Made by a program: the position numbers and the translations under genes
Part shown: in pieces, positions 42,601 through 52,373 of the stretch
Layout of the letters: each line of letters opens with the position of its first letter
How positions within the stretch are numbered: position 1 is the first letter of the stretch
NCBI GenBank assembly: GCA_964019425.1
Contig: OZ025780.1
Coordinates: 1,382,001 to 1,446,000, forward strand
DNA length: 64,000 nt
Reading direction: 5' to 3'
Origin: Flectonema sp. DT1601
Lineage: Eukaryota; Euglenozoa; Diplonemea; Diplonemida; Diplonemidae
The notes under the pieces: model-generated
Seen by the model: the letters and a program-made list of their open reading frames with translations, nothing else
Told to the model about the DNA's origin: nothing
Database searches by the model: none

Positions 42601-43013
42601 AGTTTGTGTTGACAGTAAGGAATCTTTCCTGGATTATCTTGTTTACTTTTAGCGACTGATTGCCTTTCATGTTCTTTGTTAAGGTTTGCAAACATCGAAT
42701 ACTTTCTGTAAAGGATATCGAGTCTGTTTCGTGAAGCTGATCGACAGGCTCCGTCGTGTGAAGTTTCTCTCAATTGGAGAATATCCCTTCGAAGTTGCTG
42801 ATAAATATTTATATCAAGATGAGAATTATTTAATGCAATACAATAACCATCTCTTACTTTCCACTCTGTGCTTGATCCGAGTCTGGTTGCGCTTTGACAA
42901 CGGGCTACCCAAGATCTTCGCATCTCCATTAAGACTGCTATCTTCTTTGATGCAACTTCCATCTCTCTACCGCCATCGTCTCCAACAATACTAACGACGT
43001 GATATTCAGGCAT
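39624..43013 (-). CDS. AMP deaminase with N-terminal degenerate deaminase domain and C-terminal SKL
   Basis: Converts AMP to IMP and ammonia. Single exon, 1129 residues. The C-terminal half is a full AMP deaminase: zinc ligand motif THVHM (His639, His641), RPHSGECGD, and the [10 protein letters not shown] motif (Asp993, Asp994) followed by [28 protein letters not shown]. Residues about 317-420 repeat the same plan: MQYVYYLSG against [25 protein letters not shown] in place of the STDDP strand, and [19 protein letters not shown] against the helix after it. The catalytic Asp pair is absent there, so the N-terminal domain looks like a pseudoenzyme. The protein ends HKQSKL, a canonical PTS1, predicting peroxisome or glycosome import. 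GTGAGT overlapping the stop could be a donor, so the C-terminus should be checked. Leader 9 nt (AG at 43023-43024). Confidence 0.92.
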   Translation of the reverse strand: [1129 protein letters not shown]

Positions 43014-43024
43014 TATGTATACCT

Positions 43025-45042
43025 GTTTTGATTTTAATCTGATAACGTCTAATAATAAAACAGTTCATATCCAATCGGGGAATACTTCTTATGGATCGTT
43101 ATAAGAGAAATAATAATAATAATAATCAGTTCATTTATTATATTTTTTTTTCCCCCTACGACAATCAGAACTTTTTTTGTGCTACCCCTCCGCCGCCTGA
43201 GGTGGGGGCTTCGGCAGAATGAATTTTTTTTTTTAAATATTTTTTTTTTTTTTTCTTCGTCTGTACCTGCATTAATTGCCATAGGGCTATTTTTCAGGGA
43301 AGTAGGAGGAGAGTATTATGATGCCCAGCTAAAGGTTGTTGAACGTTACTTAAAGACACCTCAATTTCATTTAGGTTGGTCAATCAGTGCAGGAGAGAGG
43401 GGCAGGGAGTGAAAAAAGAAAATATTGGAACGAAACCTATAACCTATTAGAACTGGTGAGTAGAATGGGGGTGCTTCTCTCACTTCAGAACACGCAATAT
43501 ATATGATCGCGTATGTTTGTGTGTGTGTTTTCTTTTTTTTTTTTTTTTTTTTGTTGTTGTCGAAAGGAACAGAAATTTTGCTACCTGTAGAATTTATTGC
43601 AGGGCATCTCAGAAAGAACAGAAGTATGTAACAGGTAATGTTTTTTCCACATATGATACACTTGCAAATTCAAAAGTATTTTTAAAACAAATAAAACCCT
43701 TTCAAGAATAGGTAAAAGAGAAAAAAAAAAAAAAAGAAGAAGACTTCTTTTAATCTTTTTTTTTTTGTTGTTGTTTTTTTTTTCAATTTTCTTGTCTTAA
43801 CAAACCGGAATAAATGGGCGAAGGGGAAAAAAAAAAAGAAAGGGGGGAAAAAAAAAATAATAGTAATATTAATAAAAAAGAGTAAAGGGGAAAATGGCAC
43901 AATAAAGAAATAAATAAAAATATAAAAAAAAAAAAACGTTCCCCCTACTCACAGTGAATAATTTTATACAAAGAAGACATCGTGGAATGGGAATAATAAC
44001 TCGCTAACAAAACGAAATCTCTTTTTCTTTTTTCTTTTTTTCCTCTCCTTTTTTTCTTCCTCGTCCTCTCCGACCCAAGGGAAATTAATATATCTCACTT
44101 CCATAGTGGATAGCTCAATTACCCAAACTTTTTTATTTATTTTCACAAAGTCTTGTCAAATACAAATAAAGGGAACTTCATGACTTCAAAAGAACCTACT
44201 AGTCATTGAGTGTCGCTTACCCACATGTTCTTAGGCAACTGGTGGTGCTGATTTCTTCTGAACGTCACCTTCACTAAGGGTTAGAGTCTTCGGGCCTTCG
44301 ATCACCTAATCAACTTGTCAATTTCACAGAGGAGGAAAATTTGTTAGCATGAAATTCTGTAGCAAGGTTGGGAAGGGAAGACGAAAAAAAAAAAGTGTCT
44401 TGACATTGCGCATTATCTCAAAAAAAAAAAAAATTGAACCGAAACGTAAAGTGGGGATGGTAAAAAAACAGTCATTCTGTTCCTTTATTAAATAAATACA
44501 CAGGACTGGGTAAAGTGGGGAAAGGGATATTTTCTGCTTTGTAACAAAATAGTGCTATTTTTTTTATTATTTTTTTTTTTTTCCCTTCCCAATTAATACG
44601 TGATACTGATTAACACCAAGCAAATATTTTTATGTAATTTTTAATAAAGGTAAATTCATCACAGTCATTTAATTGTATATTATTAATTACTTATGGAGAA
44701 TGCTTCGCATCGTAATTATTATTATTACGTTTTTTTTTTTTTTTTTTTTTCTTTTTCCTTAAGAAAAGGAGGGAGATGAAGGGAACGGAAGATAAAAAAA
44801 ATAAATAAATAAATAAATAAAACCGAATTAAGCAAAAAAAAGAAGGAAAATAAAACCTATTTTATCTCACATAAAAACAATCATATCCTTGCAAGACCAG
44901 AAATAATTTTTTTTTTTTTTTTCCATACCGACGCAGTCGGAAAAGAAACTTCAGCTCCAACGTTTCTTCTAACCTAACCAGATGAGCAGATGCGACGCTC
45001 AGCTATATGAAAATAACATCTCAGAAAGAGAGTCCTTAATAT
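43025..45042. other. Gene-poor spacer
   Basis: About 2 kb rich in A/T runs, with a GGGGGAGCC-like patch near 43185 and (AATA)n near 44800. Apart from two exon-like pieces listed separately nothing is recognised. Confidence 0.55.
44231..44305 (-). other. Possible C-terminal exon of a small gene
   Basis: After GATTAG (AG at 44306-44307) a 24-codon frame reads VIEGPKTLTLSEGDVQKK... and ends PPVA at TAA 44231. A second piece at 44973-44929, between a GGTTAG acceptor and a GTATGG donor, reads VRRNVGAEVSFPTAS in a compatible phase. The implied intron would be about 620 nt, longer than others here, and no start is seen. Composition is GC-richer than the surroundings. Product unknown. Confidence 0.25.
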
Positions 45043-46637
45043 CTACTCCCAGGTAAGTACTTTACAGGCATCGCGCTTCTCAGGCATATCCCAGTTCATC
45101 TGTTGTTGTTTTAGTGAATGGGGATATTTATATTTTCTGAAAGGCGTGTTTCCAATACAAAAAAAAAAAAAAAAAAAAAAACATACCATAAGCCAACCTC
45201 TTTCTGGGTGATAACACTCAACTGAATTCAATGGCCCTCCCTCATTAACATAAAAGCCTCCAGTTACGTATATTTTACCTTGGATTACAGTAGCTGTTGC
45301 ATTTGATCTAAGGGTTACCATTGAGGGTCCTTCAGACCATATTTGTGTTATTGGATTGAAACACTCAACAGAATTTAGTGCACCATCGCCATCAGAGCCT
45401 CCAATAACCCATAGCTTACCCTGTTTTGTTTTGTTTTTTTTTTTGAAATAAGTTTTGTCACGTTGGTTTTTAAAAAAAAAAAAAAAAAAAAACTACACAC
45501 CTGATATGATACAGCTGCAGGACACATTCTCTTTGTTGACATGGAAGGAAGGACACACCACTCATTCGTATCTGGATTAAAACTCTGTACAATTGATAAT
45601 ACTTTTTCACCAGGACTGTGTCTTCTCTGAGTTCCACCTATAACGTATATTAAATTACCGAGTGATATCGCTCCTAACTCACATGCTTCGAATGGCATTG
45701 CTGTGATAGATGAAGTATCAGCCCATGATTGTTGGATTGGATCATAACGTTCAACAGTCTGATATTCAATAGTCCCATTAAACCCTCCGAAGACGTAAAT
45801 ATATCCTTTGTGTACGGCACATGCAGGTGCTGAACGAATAGTTTTCATTGGTGGAAGGTGTTTCCAAGTATCTGTGATCGGATCGTAACACTCAGAACTG
45901 TCAAGGCGTTTACTTCCATTTCGTCCACCAAAAACGTAAACCCGTCTACAAAAAACTGCTGTTCCACAGTGATAACGCTCATCATTCATACTAGAAGCGC
46001 TACTCCATGATGGTTGTTGTGGCCATCTCTGAGGATTACACTTTAGAACAGTTCGTAGCGTCACTCCCTTTGATTCTAATGTGTGATTGATTCCACCTAC
46101 GACATACAATCCTTGTGTTTGAACGTAATGTTGTAAAACACTTCTTTTTACTAAACTTTTCCATGAGAGAGAAACCGCACCCAATCGTCGAATTTCCGAA
46201 GCCGGTAAAAATAAAAACGTATGGATCAACAATGACTCCGATATATTTAAGAAATTACTACACTGTCTATCAGATTCTCGGTTACTGATGAGGTATGTTA
46301 CAAGTTGTGTTGAAGTCATTCTGTACTGATGTTGTAAGTTTTTAAGTCTTTGAGCAGTTAAGCTTTCGACGTATAAAGCAGATTTTGTTCCCCTAATTAG
46401 TTTTTCACGAATGTATATTGTCGGGGTAGTTTTATTGAATTGGTCTTCGAAACATTCCCAGTCATCCTCACATGTCATTGAGATTTGTTGTTTATACTCA
46501 TCAACATAATAATATTCCCATTCTCGCATTTGCTGCTTCTTCATTATCTTCCCAGCCTTCTCCTCAAAATCAGTATAGCTTGCTACCTTTCTTTTCATCA
46601 AATTCCCACCAACGTCAATGTTTACGTAGCCCGTCAT
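45043..46637 (-). CDS. PB1-like / F-box / six-blade Kelch protein, 3 exons
   Basis: Exons 46637-45501, 45420-45187 and 45099-45043 join in phase 0 (introns of 80 and 87 nt; GTGTGT and GTATGT donors, AAACAG and AACAACAG acceptors), about 475 residues. Residues 4-78 resemble a PB1 domain with a DDWECF acidic element. Residues about 128-165 fit an F-box (NISESLLIHTFLFLPASEIRRLGAVSLSWKSL). From residue 176 six Kelch repeats follow (YVFGGRNG..., YVFGGFNG..., YVIGGTQR..., WVIGGSDG..., YVTGGFYV...), closed by the strand in the last exon. F-box/Kelch proteins usually are substrate receptors of SCF ubiquitin ligases; that role is inferred. The nearest acceptor-like CGACAG is 64 nt upstream of the ATG. 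Confidence 0.85.
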
Positions 46638-46703
46638 TGTGTGTTTTGGTTTGTTTTGTTTTTTTTTAATTTCCCCAGTTAAGGATATCGAGTATCCCTC
46701 ACT

Positions 46704-47266
46704 GTCGTTAACGTGCAGCCACTTCCTTGTCGCTGGTCACTGTTGGAGAAGAGAAGTTTATTTGAATGAATAGTTTTAAATAAGTTACCAATCCAAAGCA
46801 TCCTGAACAAAGAACTCCACTTCTCATGTTGTGAGACACGTTACTCGTGCACGCCGAGGTAATTAATTAGAAAACACACTCCAATAATAACCGAAACATG
46901 CTCGGTTGTTAGACTCTTTTCAAATTTTTAAGAAAAAATAAATAAAAAAAAAACTAACTAAAACTTTTTTTTTTAACGCTGTCTAGAAAAAAAAAAAAAA
47001 AGGGAAAAAAAAAGTTAACTAGCACAAGGCAAGACTGCAAACGGTATCGCAGTTCACCGCTAGAAAATTGGTGATACAAGTTAAATGGGAATCAGTATTT
47101 AAAAAGGTCTTGTACACCCTCCCTCCCTCTCTCTCTCTCTCTCTCCCTCCCTCTTGCAGTCAATCAGCGTGCAGCTGTTTTATATACACATGGAGATCTT
47201 CTGTTATAGCAGGCTGGTGACTGTACAGGTTTTATGATGGCATTCCAAGGGTGAAAGTAGTAATGA
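46704..47266. other. Intergenic spacer
   Basis: About 560 bp with a (CT)n/(CCCT)n stretch at about 47115-47155 and A runs. No gene was recognised. Confidence 0.6.
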
Positions 47267-48129
47267 TTAAACCATCTTTTTCTGTAAAAGGAAATTTTTC
47301 AAATGATAGTATTGATATATTGAAGTTAGAATCAAAATGCTGATCGTCACCACAGATGTTCCCCAAACTCTGTCTTGAGTAGAGTCGGTTGTTAATACAA
47401 ATCTCGCCTGACGTTCTGCGAAATACTTAGATTCAAGTTTTACATCTTTCATTGACGACTGGACATCCTGATTGAGATTAATTAGAACTCTACCGACTGA
47501 CTATGTTATTATATTTTTCATAAAGAAGAAAAAAAAAAAAAAAAAAAGCATACTAAAAGCCCTTGATGCATCCTACGAAGATCTTCTTGTGACTTGAGGA
47601 CTTCCTTGGTGTTTCCAGAACCGTCTGTAAAGGTCTGGATAGCCATTCCATTAGGACCAGTTCCCTTTACAGTTTTACGCGTTGCAATAATCGGTTGAGG
47701 ACGTTCTTTGTTTCGATGATCTATTGAAATTTGAATTTTTATCGGTTTCTTATTGCCTTTATCAGATTCTAAACAGATGACGTATTCTCCAAATAGCTTT
47801 TGACTTTCCTCAATTTTGTACAACGCAGATCCCTTAACGTCTCCGATGCCTCTGGAAAACAATGATGTTCCTTTTGGGTTTGATACTTTTATCATGAACG
47901 GGCTAATTGAGTTAGCTTCAGACATCGAAGCTAGACCCTCACCGTTGCTATGTCTCTGAATACCTTCAGGGTCAATCACATTATATCCTATGCGTACAAC
48001 ATCAACTCCATAACCAACTTCTTCAACAAAACAAATCGGTCGTAATGTAGTCAGTCGAAAGTAACCTCTATGAGCTGTTCCTACGGAAGATAACGATATA
48101 ACAAACAGAGCTTGTAATATTGTTGTCAT
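47267..48129 (-). CDS. p24/TMED (emp24/gp25L) cargo receptor, 2 exons
   Basis: p24 proteins cycle between ER and Golgi in COPI/COPII vesicles and help sort cargo. Exons 48129-47554 and 47500-47267 join in phase 0 (53-nt intron, GTATGC plus T run ... ACATAG), about 269 residues. Residues 1-20 are a signal peptide; about 24-150 form a GOLD domain; then a linker/coiled coil and a C-terminal transmembrane helix (SVVTISILILTSIYQYY). The short tail ends QKKMV, a KKxx COPI retrieval signal. This matches the family topology; it is slightly long for p24. The leader is 10 nt after a textbook acceptor (TTTCTTTTCCACCTTCAG, AG at 48140-48141). Confidence 0.9.
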
Positions 48130-48688
48130 ATTATTGAGTCTGAAGGTGGAAAAGAAATACGTTTCTAAAAATAAAAAGATGACATCGCTTGTCATCCAAA
48201 CTAACCTGTTTTTTTTTTTGAAATAAAATAAAATGAAAATGCTAAATAACAAAAATAATCTTTATATAAATAGCTAGAATGGAATGGAATGGAATGTTCG
48301 ACGTATCTCAAGAAACAATTTCCTCTTTGAGAGAAAGTGTTGCCATTGCATCACGTTAGAACTTTGATGGATAGAGAAAGATTCTTTTTTTTTTTTTTTT
48401 TAAATTTATTTATTTTTTTTATTTTTTTTTTTTTTTAAATCTTAATATGAGGAGAGACAGATCCTGTTCTGTTTACAGTGTTGTGCAGTGTTGTGGTAGG
48501 TGATTCCACAACACGCCATTTTTTCAAAAAAAAAAAAGTAGTGAGTGATTTCTAGTTTTATTTTTTTTTTTTTTTTTAAAGTCCAGCTATACCTCAAGAG
48601 ATATAATATTATTTATGTACTGAAAAGTCAATTGCCATATAAATATTGATCCCCAGAAGCATGGTAGCCACATCCCACGTTGCTACTG

Positions 48689-48828
48689 TCAAATAACTCG
48701 AGGCAACAGGGGACCAAATCCGAAGCCGCTTCCGAAAGACTCGGCATCGATTGTTGAATTAGCTTCAGCTGTCTTTATTTTTTTGGAAGACTTTTGACAA
48801 CGATATTTCTTTTCGAAAACAGGCCATG
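48689..48828 (-). other. Probable C-terminal exon of an unresolved gene
   Basis: A pyrimidine-rich acceptor (CTTCTCTCCATAG, AG at 48829-48830) is followed by a 45-codon frame starting WPVFEKKYRCQKSSKK and ending FGPLLPRVI at TGA 48689. Composition fits a cytoplasmic tail. A competing reading starts at the ATG two bases inside the exon but gives only 20 codons. The upstream exon was not found. Product unknown. Confidence 0.4.
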
Positions 48829-48937
48829 CTATGGAGAGAAGTAAAAAAAAGAAAAAAAGAGAGAGACAAAACGTGAATTTTGTTTATACGTTATACAAGC
48901 ACGTAAGTAGATTAATTTTGAGTATCAGTCGGTCACT

Positions 48938-48959
48938 CCCCCCCCCCCCCCCCCCCCCC
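48938..48959. repeat. C22 homopolymer
   Basis: Twenty-two consecutive C, the only long C/G homopolymer in a window with dozens of A/T runs. It lies about 110 bp upstream of the exon at 48.7 kb. Confidence 0.97.
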
Positions 48960-50932
48960 ACACCGTGATACTCGCTGACAATAAAAAATTTATCAATGAA
49001 AATGCTTATTCTGAGTACTAACTTATATTCAGTGTTTTTTTTAATTTTTTTGTTTTTTTTTTTGTTGTTTTGAGGAGGGTTTTTTTGAGAGGAGGGTGTT
49101 TTGAGAGGGTGTTTTGAGAAAAGGTTTTTTTTTTTTTTTTTTATTGTATTTTACTGTAGTAAGGATGAAATGTGTTGTCAACGTAGAAAAATACCTTTTT
49201 CGTAGTTGATGCAAAAATGAAAAAATTAAAAAAAATAATTTATATACAAGGACAAGATTGGTGATAATGTATGAGATGAGGCTTATGCTGTCAGTATTTA
49301 GCAGAATAGCACAATTTGATTGAAAACTGTTCTACAAGACGCACAGAAATCAACCAGCATGAGGAACTGGGAATTCAAGAATAAACAAATAAATAACGGG
49401 TGTCCTTAGGGAAAAATAAAGGGGGAAGGGGGAAAAAAAAACTTTAAAGAACACACACAAAAAAAGAAATCCAAGCGAAAAGATCTTTTCGCACAAAATA
49501 TGTAGATTAGCAGGCATCCTTAATTATTACCGCTCAGGGAGACTTTAGTCATCGAACGACTCACAAAAAGAGACAAAATGAACAAAAAAAAACGAACGAG
49601 AAAAAAAATGAAATGAAACCAACAATCAACTAATCTGTATTTCTGATCAGTTGCTATGGAATCCAAGGTTGCTACGGTATGAGTGTTAAGTGACTCACTG
49701 CTACAGAGGATCCAATCCGTGGCCAATTACACGTTGTCCACCGATAATTCGATTTGCTGATTTTTTTTTTATTTTTTTTTTTTTAAATGGTACGCATGCG
49801 GTGCTTTATTGATTTTTTCACACATGTTTGCATTAAAAAAAAATTTTTCAATAAAAAAAAAAAAACTTTAAAAAAAAAAAAAAAACATATTCACAGAGGA
49901 ATTCCTCTGGTGGCAATACTTTAATAATCATAAATTTAATAATAAAATAAATCCAATGTAAATATCGGCCTTAACTTAAGGGGGAACGGGCAAAAAAAAA
50001 AAAAAATGAAAATGAAAATCCGTTTTAGTCCAACTGGATTACGAAAACCTGATACTAAAACGAACTTTTGTAAGCCATCAGCAGAAGTCGTGTAGTATAG
50101 AATGGAAGAGAGAAACTTTGACAATGTAAAAAAAGAAAACGGTAACGACTTTTTAGGTATTAGTTCAAAATTTATATCAAGTAAAACAAAGAAAAATGGG
50201 GAAACAAAGCAATATACGAGGCTCCCCATATCAAAAAGATGGAATCTAGAATTTTATAGGGGGTACATTTTTTACTTTTATAGAAACGGAAAAAGAAAAA
50301 AAAAAAAAAAAAAAAGAAAAAGAAAAAAAGGAAATGAAACGCGAAAAAAAGAAAACAACAATAACTGTTTTTGTTTTGTTTTGTTTTTTTTTTTTTTTGA
50401 ATGTTCCTTTTTTTCGCATCGACCTAACATAAAAATAAGGAAACCCGCTTCCCAGTCAAGGCTTTTTTTTTTTTTTTTTTTTTTTTTTTCTTTGAATAGG
50501 TTTTTCTATCGACAAAAACAGATGTAAAAAAAAAAAGAAAAAAAAAAGAGAACCGAATTAGTCGTCATGGGGTCAAAAGTTTACTGTGACTACCAACATT
50601 TTTTTTATTTTTTTTTTTTTTTAGAAGGGAATAATAATTTTGACTAAGATGAAACGATAATTTGACACTCTCAAAAGAATACAGTCATGGTGGTGCTCAA
50701 TAATCCTTTGAAAATAACTATCAGATTTCGAGGTACATCGAAACCCTCAGTATCAATAAGGTTTGTTGAGACTGAATCACTATGGTCAGCATTGTCGTTA
50801 GTATATGTAGTAAATATTTTTGGGGAGGGAGCATAAACATAACTGCCGAATTTTTTTTAAAAAGAAAAAAAAAAAAAAAAAAAAATAGTACTTCGACTTT
50901 GTTTGTACGCACCAGCGTAATTAGCGACAAAA

Positions 50933-50977
<45 letters not shown>

Positions 50978-51051
50978 CAAGACCTCCCTCACTCTCTTGT
51001 TTTGATTGTTAGCGCAACCGTAATATAAGAATCACAGGAAGGGTTCCATCA

Positions 51052-51345
51052 TTAACCAGGAAGCGACTACAAAAAAAAAAAAAAAAAAATAACAACAATA
51101 ATAAGTAAAAAACATAAGACATCAAGTAACTACTATTTGCCTGGAGAGAGTAAGTAAAAGCAAGGAAGTAATCGAATTGTTCATTAATGCTGAGATATTC
51201 CACCAAAGCACTCTTAAGGTCACTATTCATAGCATCAACTGCTATTAAAAAGTACTGTAAGCACAAATTAAAGTATAATATTTTTAAGTTCTTTTTTTTT
51301 TTTTTTCCCAATTTAATTCACCAACAAGGCCTTGGAAAAATCTCC
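51052..51345 (-). CDS. 3' part of an unrecognised multi-exon gene
   Basis: Three pieces join in frame: an exon ending SSGDFSKALL at 51322 (GTGAAT donor), an exon 51254-51114 after TGCTTACAG reading YFLIAVDAMNSDLKSALVEY... to LMSY, and a last exon 51066-51052 after TTTTTTGTAG giving SLPG and TAA. Introns would be 67 and 47 nt. The second donor (GTTTTTTAC) is poor, so the last few residues are uncertain. The sequence looks helical, perhaps an armadillo/HEAT-type end, but I do not recognise a family. Upstream exons were not found. Confidence 0.45.
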
Positions 51346-51553
51346 ACTGGACAGTTCACTTTACACTAAATTACACACTCCTCATCAAAGTTGGACCTAT
51401 GATGTAGGGTACAATTATTGTAGTATGTATTTTCTGAAAATCTGAAAGAAATGAAAAAATAAATGAAAAAATAAATGAAACAAAAACGAGGAGGGGGAAA
51501 AACAAAAAATATCTGATTATTCTGTTCTGCGAAATGAGGCAAGAGATACAGTG

Positions 51554-51590
<37 letters not shown>

Positions 51591-52331
51591 TTCTTCTTTT
51601 TTATTTCTTCTTTTTTATTTTTTTTAAAAAATAAACGGCATTCAGAAATTGGTTACAGTGACCGAAAAGAATTAGAAAGCCCGTCATCTGGAGGAGAAAC
51701 AAAAGAAATTAAAAAAAAATAAAAAATAAAAATAATAATAGTATACGGAAATTTATGAGCCTTCCTATCTTACCACATTTAGTAAGACGCGCAATGAAAA
51801 TAACAAAAACTAATAAAGAAAAAAACACAAAAAAAAATCAAGGTTGCATCTTAAAATAAGGAATGAGAGCACCAGACGACGCCGAGTTCGTTGTGCGATC
51901 AATTCTATTTTTTTTTTTTCCCTTAAACAATTTGATTATTTTTGAAGGAAAAAAATAATGAAAGCAAAATCCTCAATCCGATTTTTTCGATGCTCGAATG
52001 AGTGCAAGCGGCAGCGAACCGACTGCGTCAAGCATACCAGTTTATTTTGCTATAAAAATTATTATTAGCTGACGTACAAAGACGTTTCTTTCAGCACCAT
52101 GGTGCAGTAAATGTCGCACAAGGCCACAACACAGAAACCCTAAACGAGTCCCATGTGGTGTGTTAGTTAGTATTAATTGTGATGGTGGGGGATAACACAA
52201 ATAATCAAATCAATAAATGTAATAATTGTACATCTAACAAATAATGGTTTGGTTTTCGAACTACAAATATTGAACTATAAATTAAAAAAAAAAAAAAAAA
52301 AACATAATAATAATAATAAAAAAACATAATT

Positions 52332-52373
<42 letters not shown>

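Noticed and set aside
50102-50527. Plus-strand 141-codon frame and other F- or K-rich frames in spacers
   Set aside because: They arise from T or A homopolymers, have no domain content, and many use non-ATG starts.
51990-52150. Minus-strand frame GFLCCGLVRHLLHHGAERN… and plus-strand MSASGSEPTASS…
   Set aside because: Competing open frames on both strands in one patch, and the nearby GTATGC donor is out of frame with a stop before it. No consistent exon could be built.
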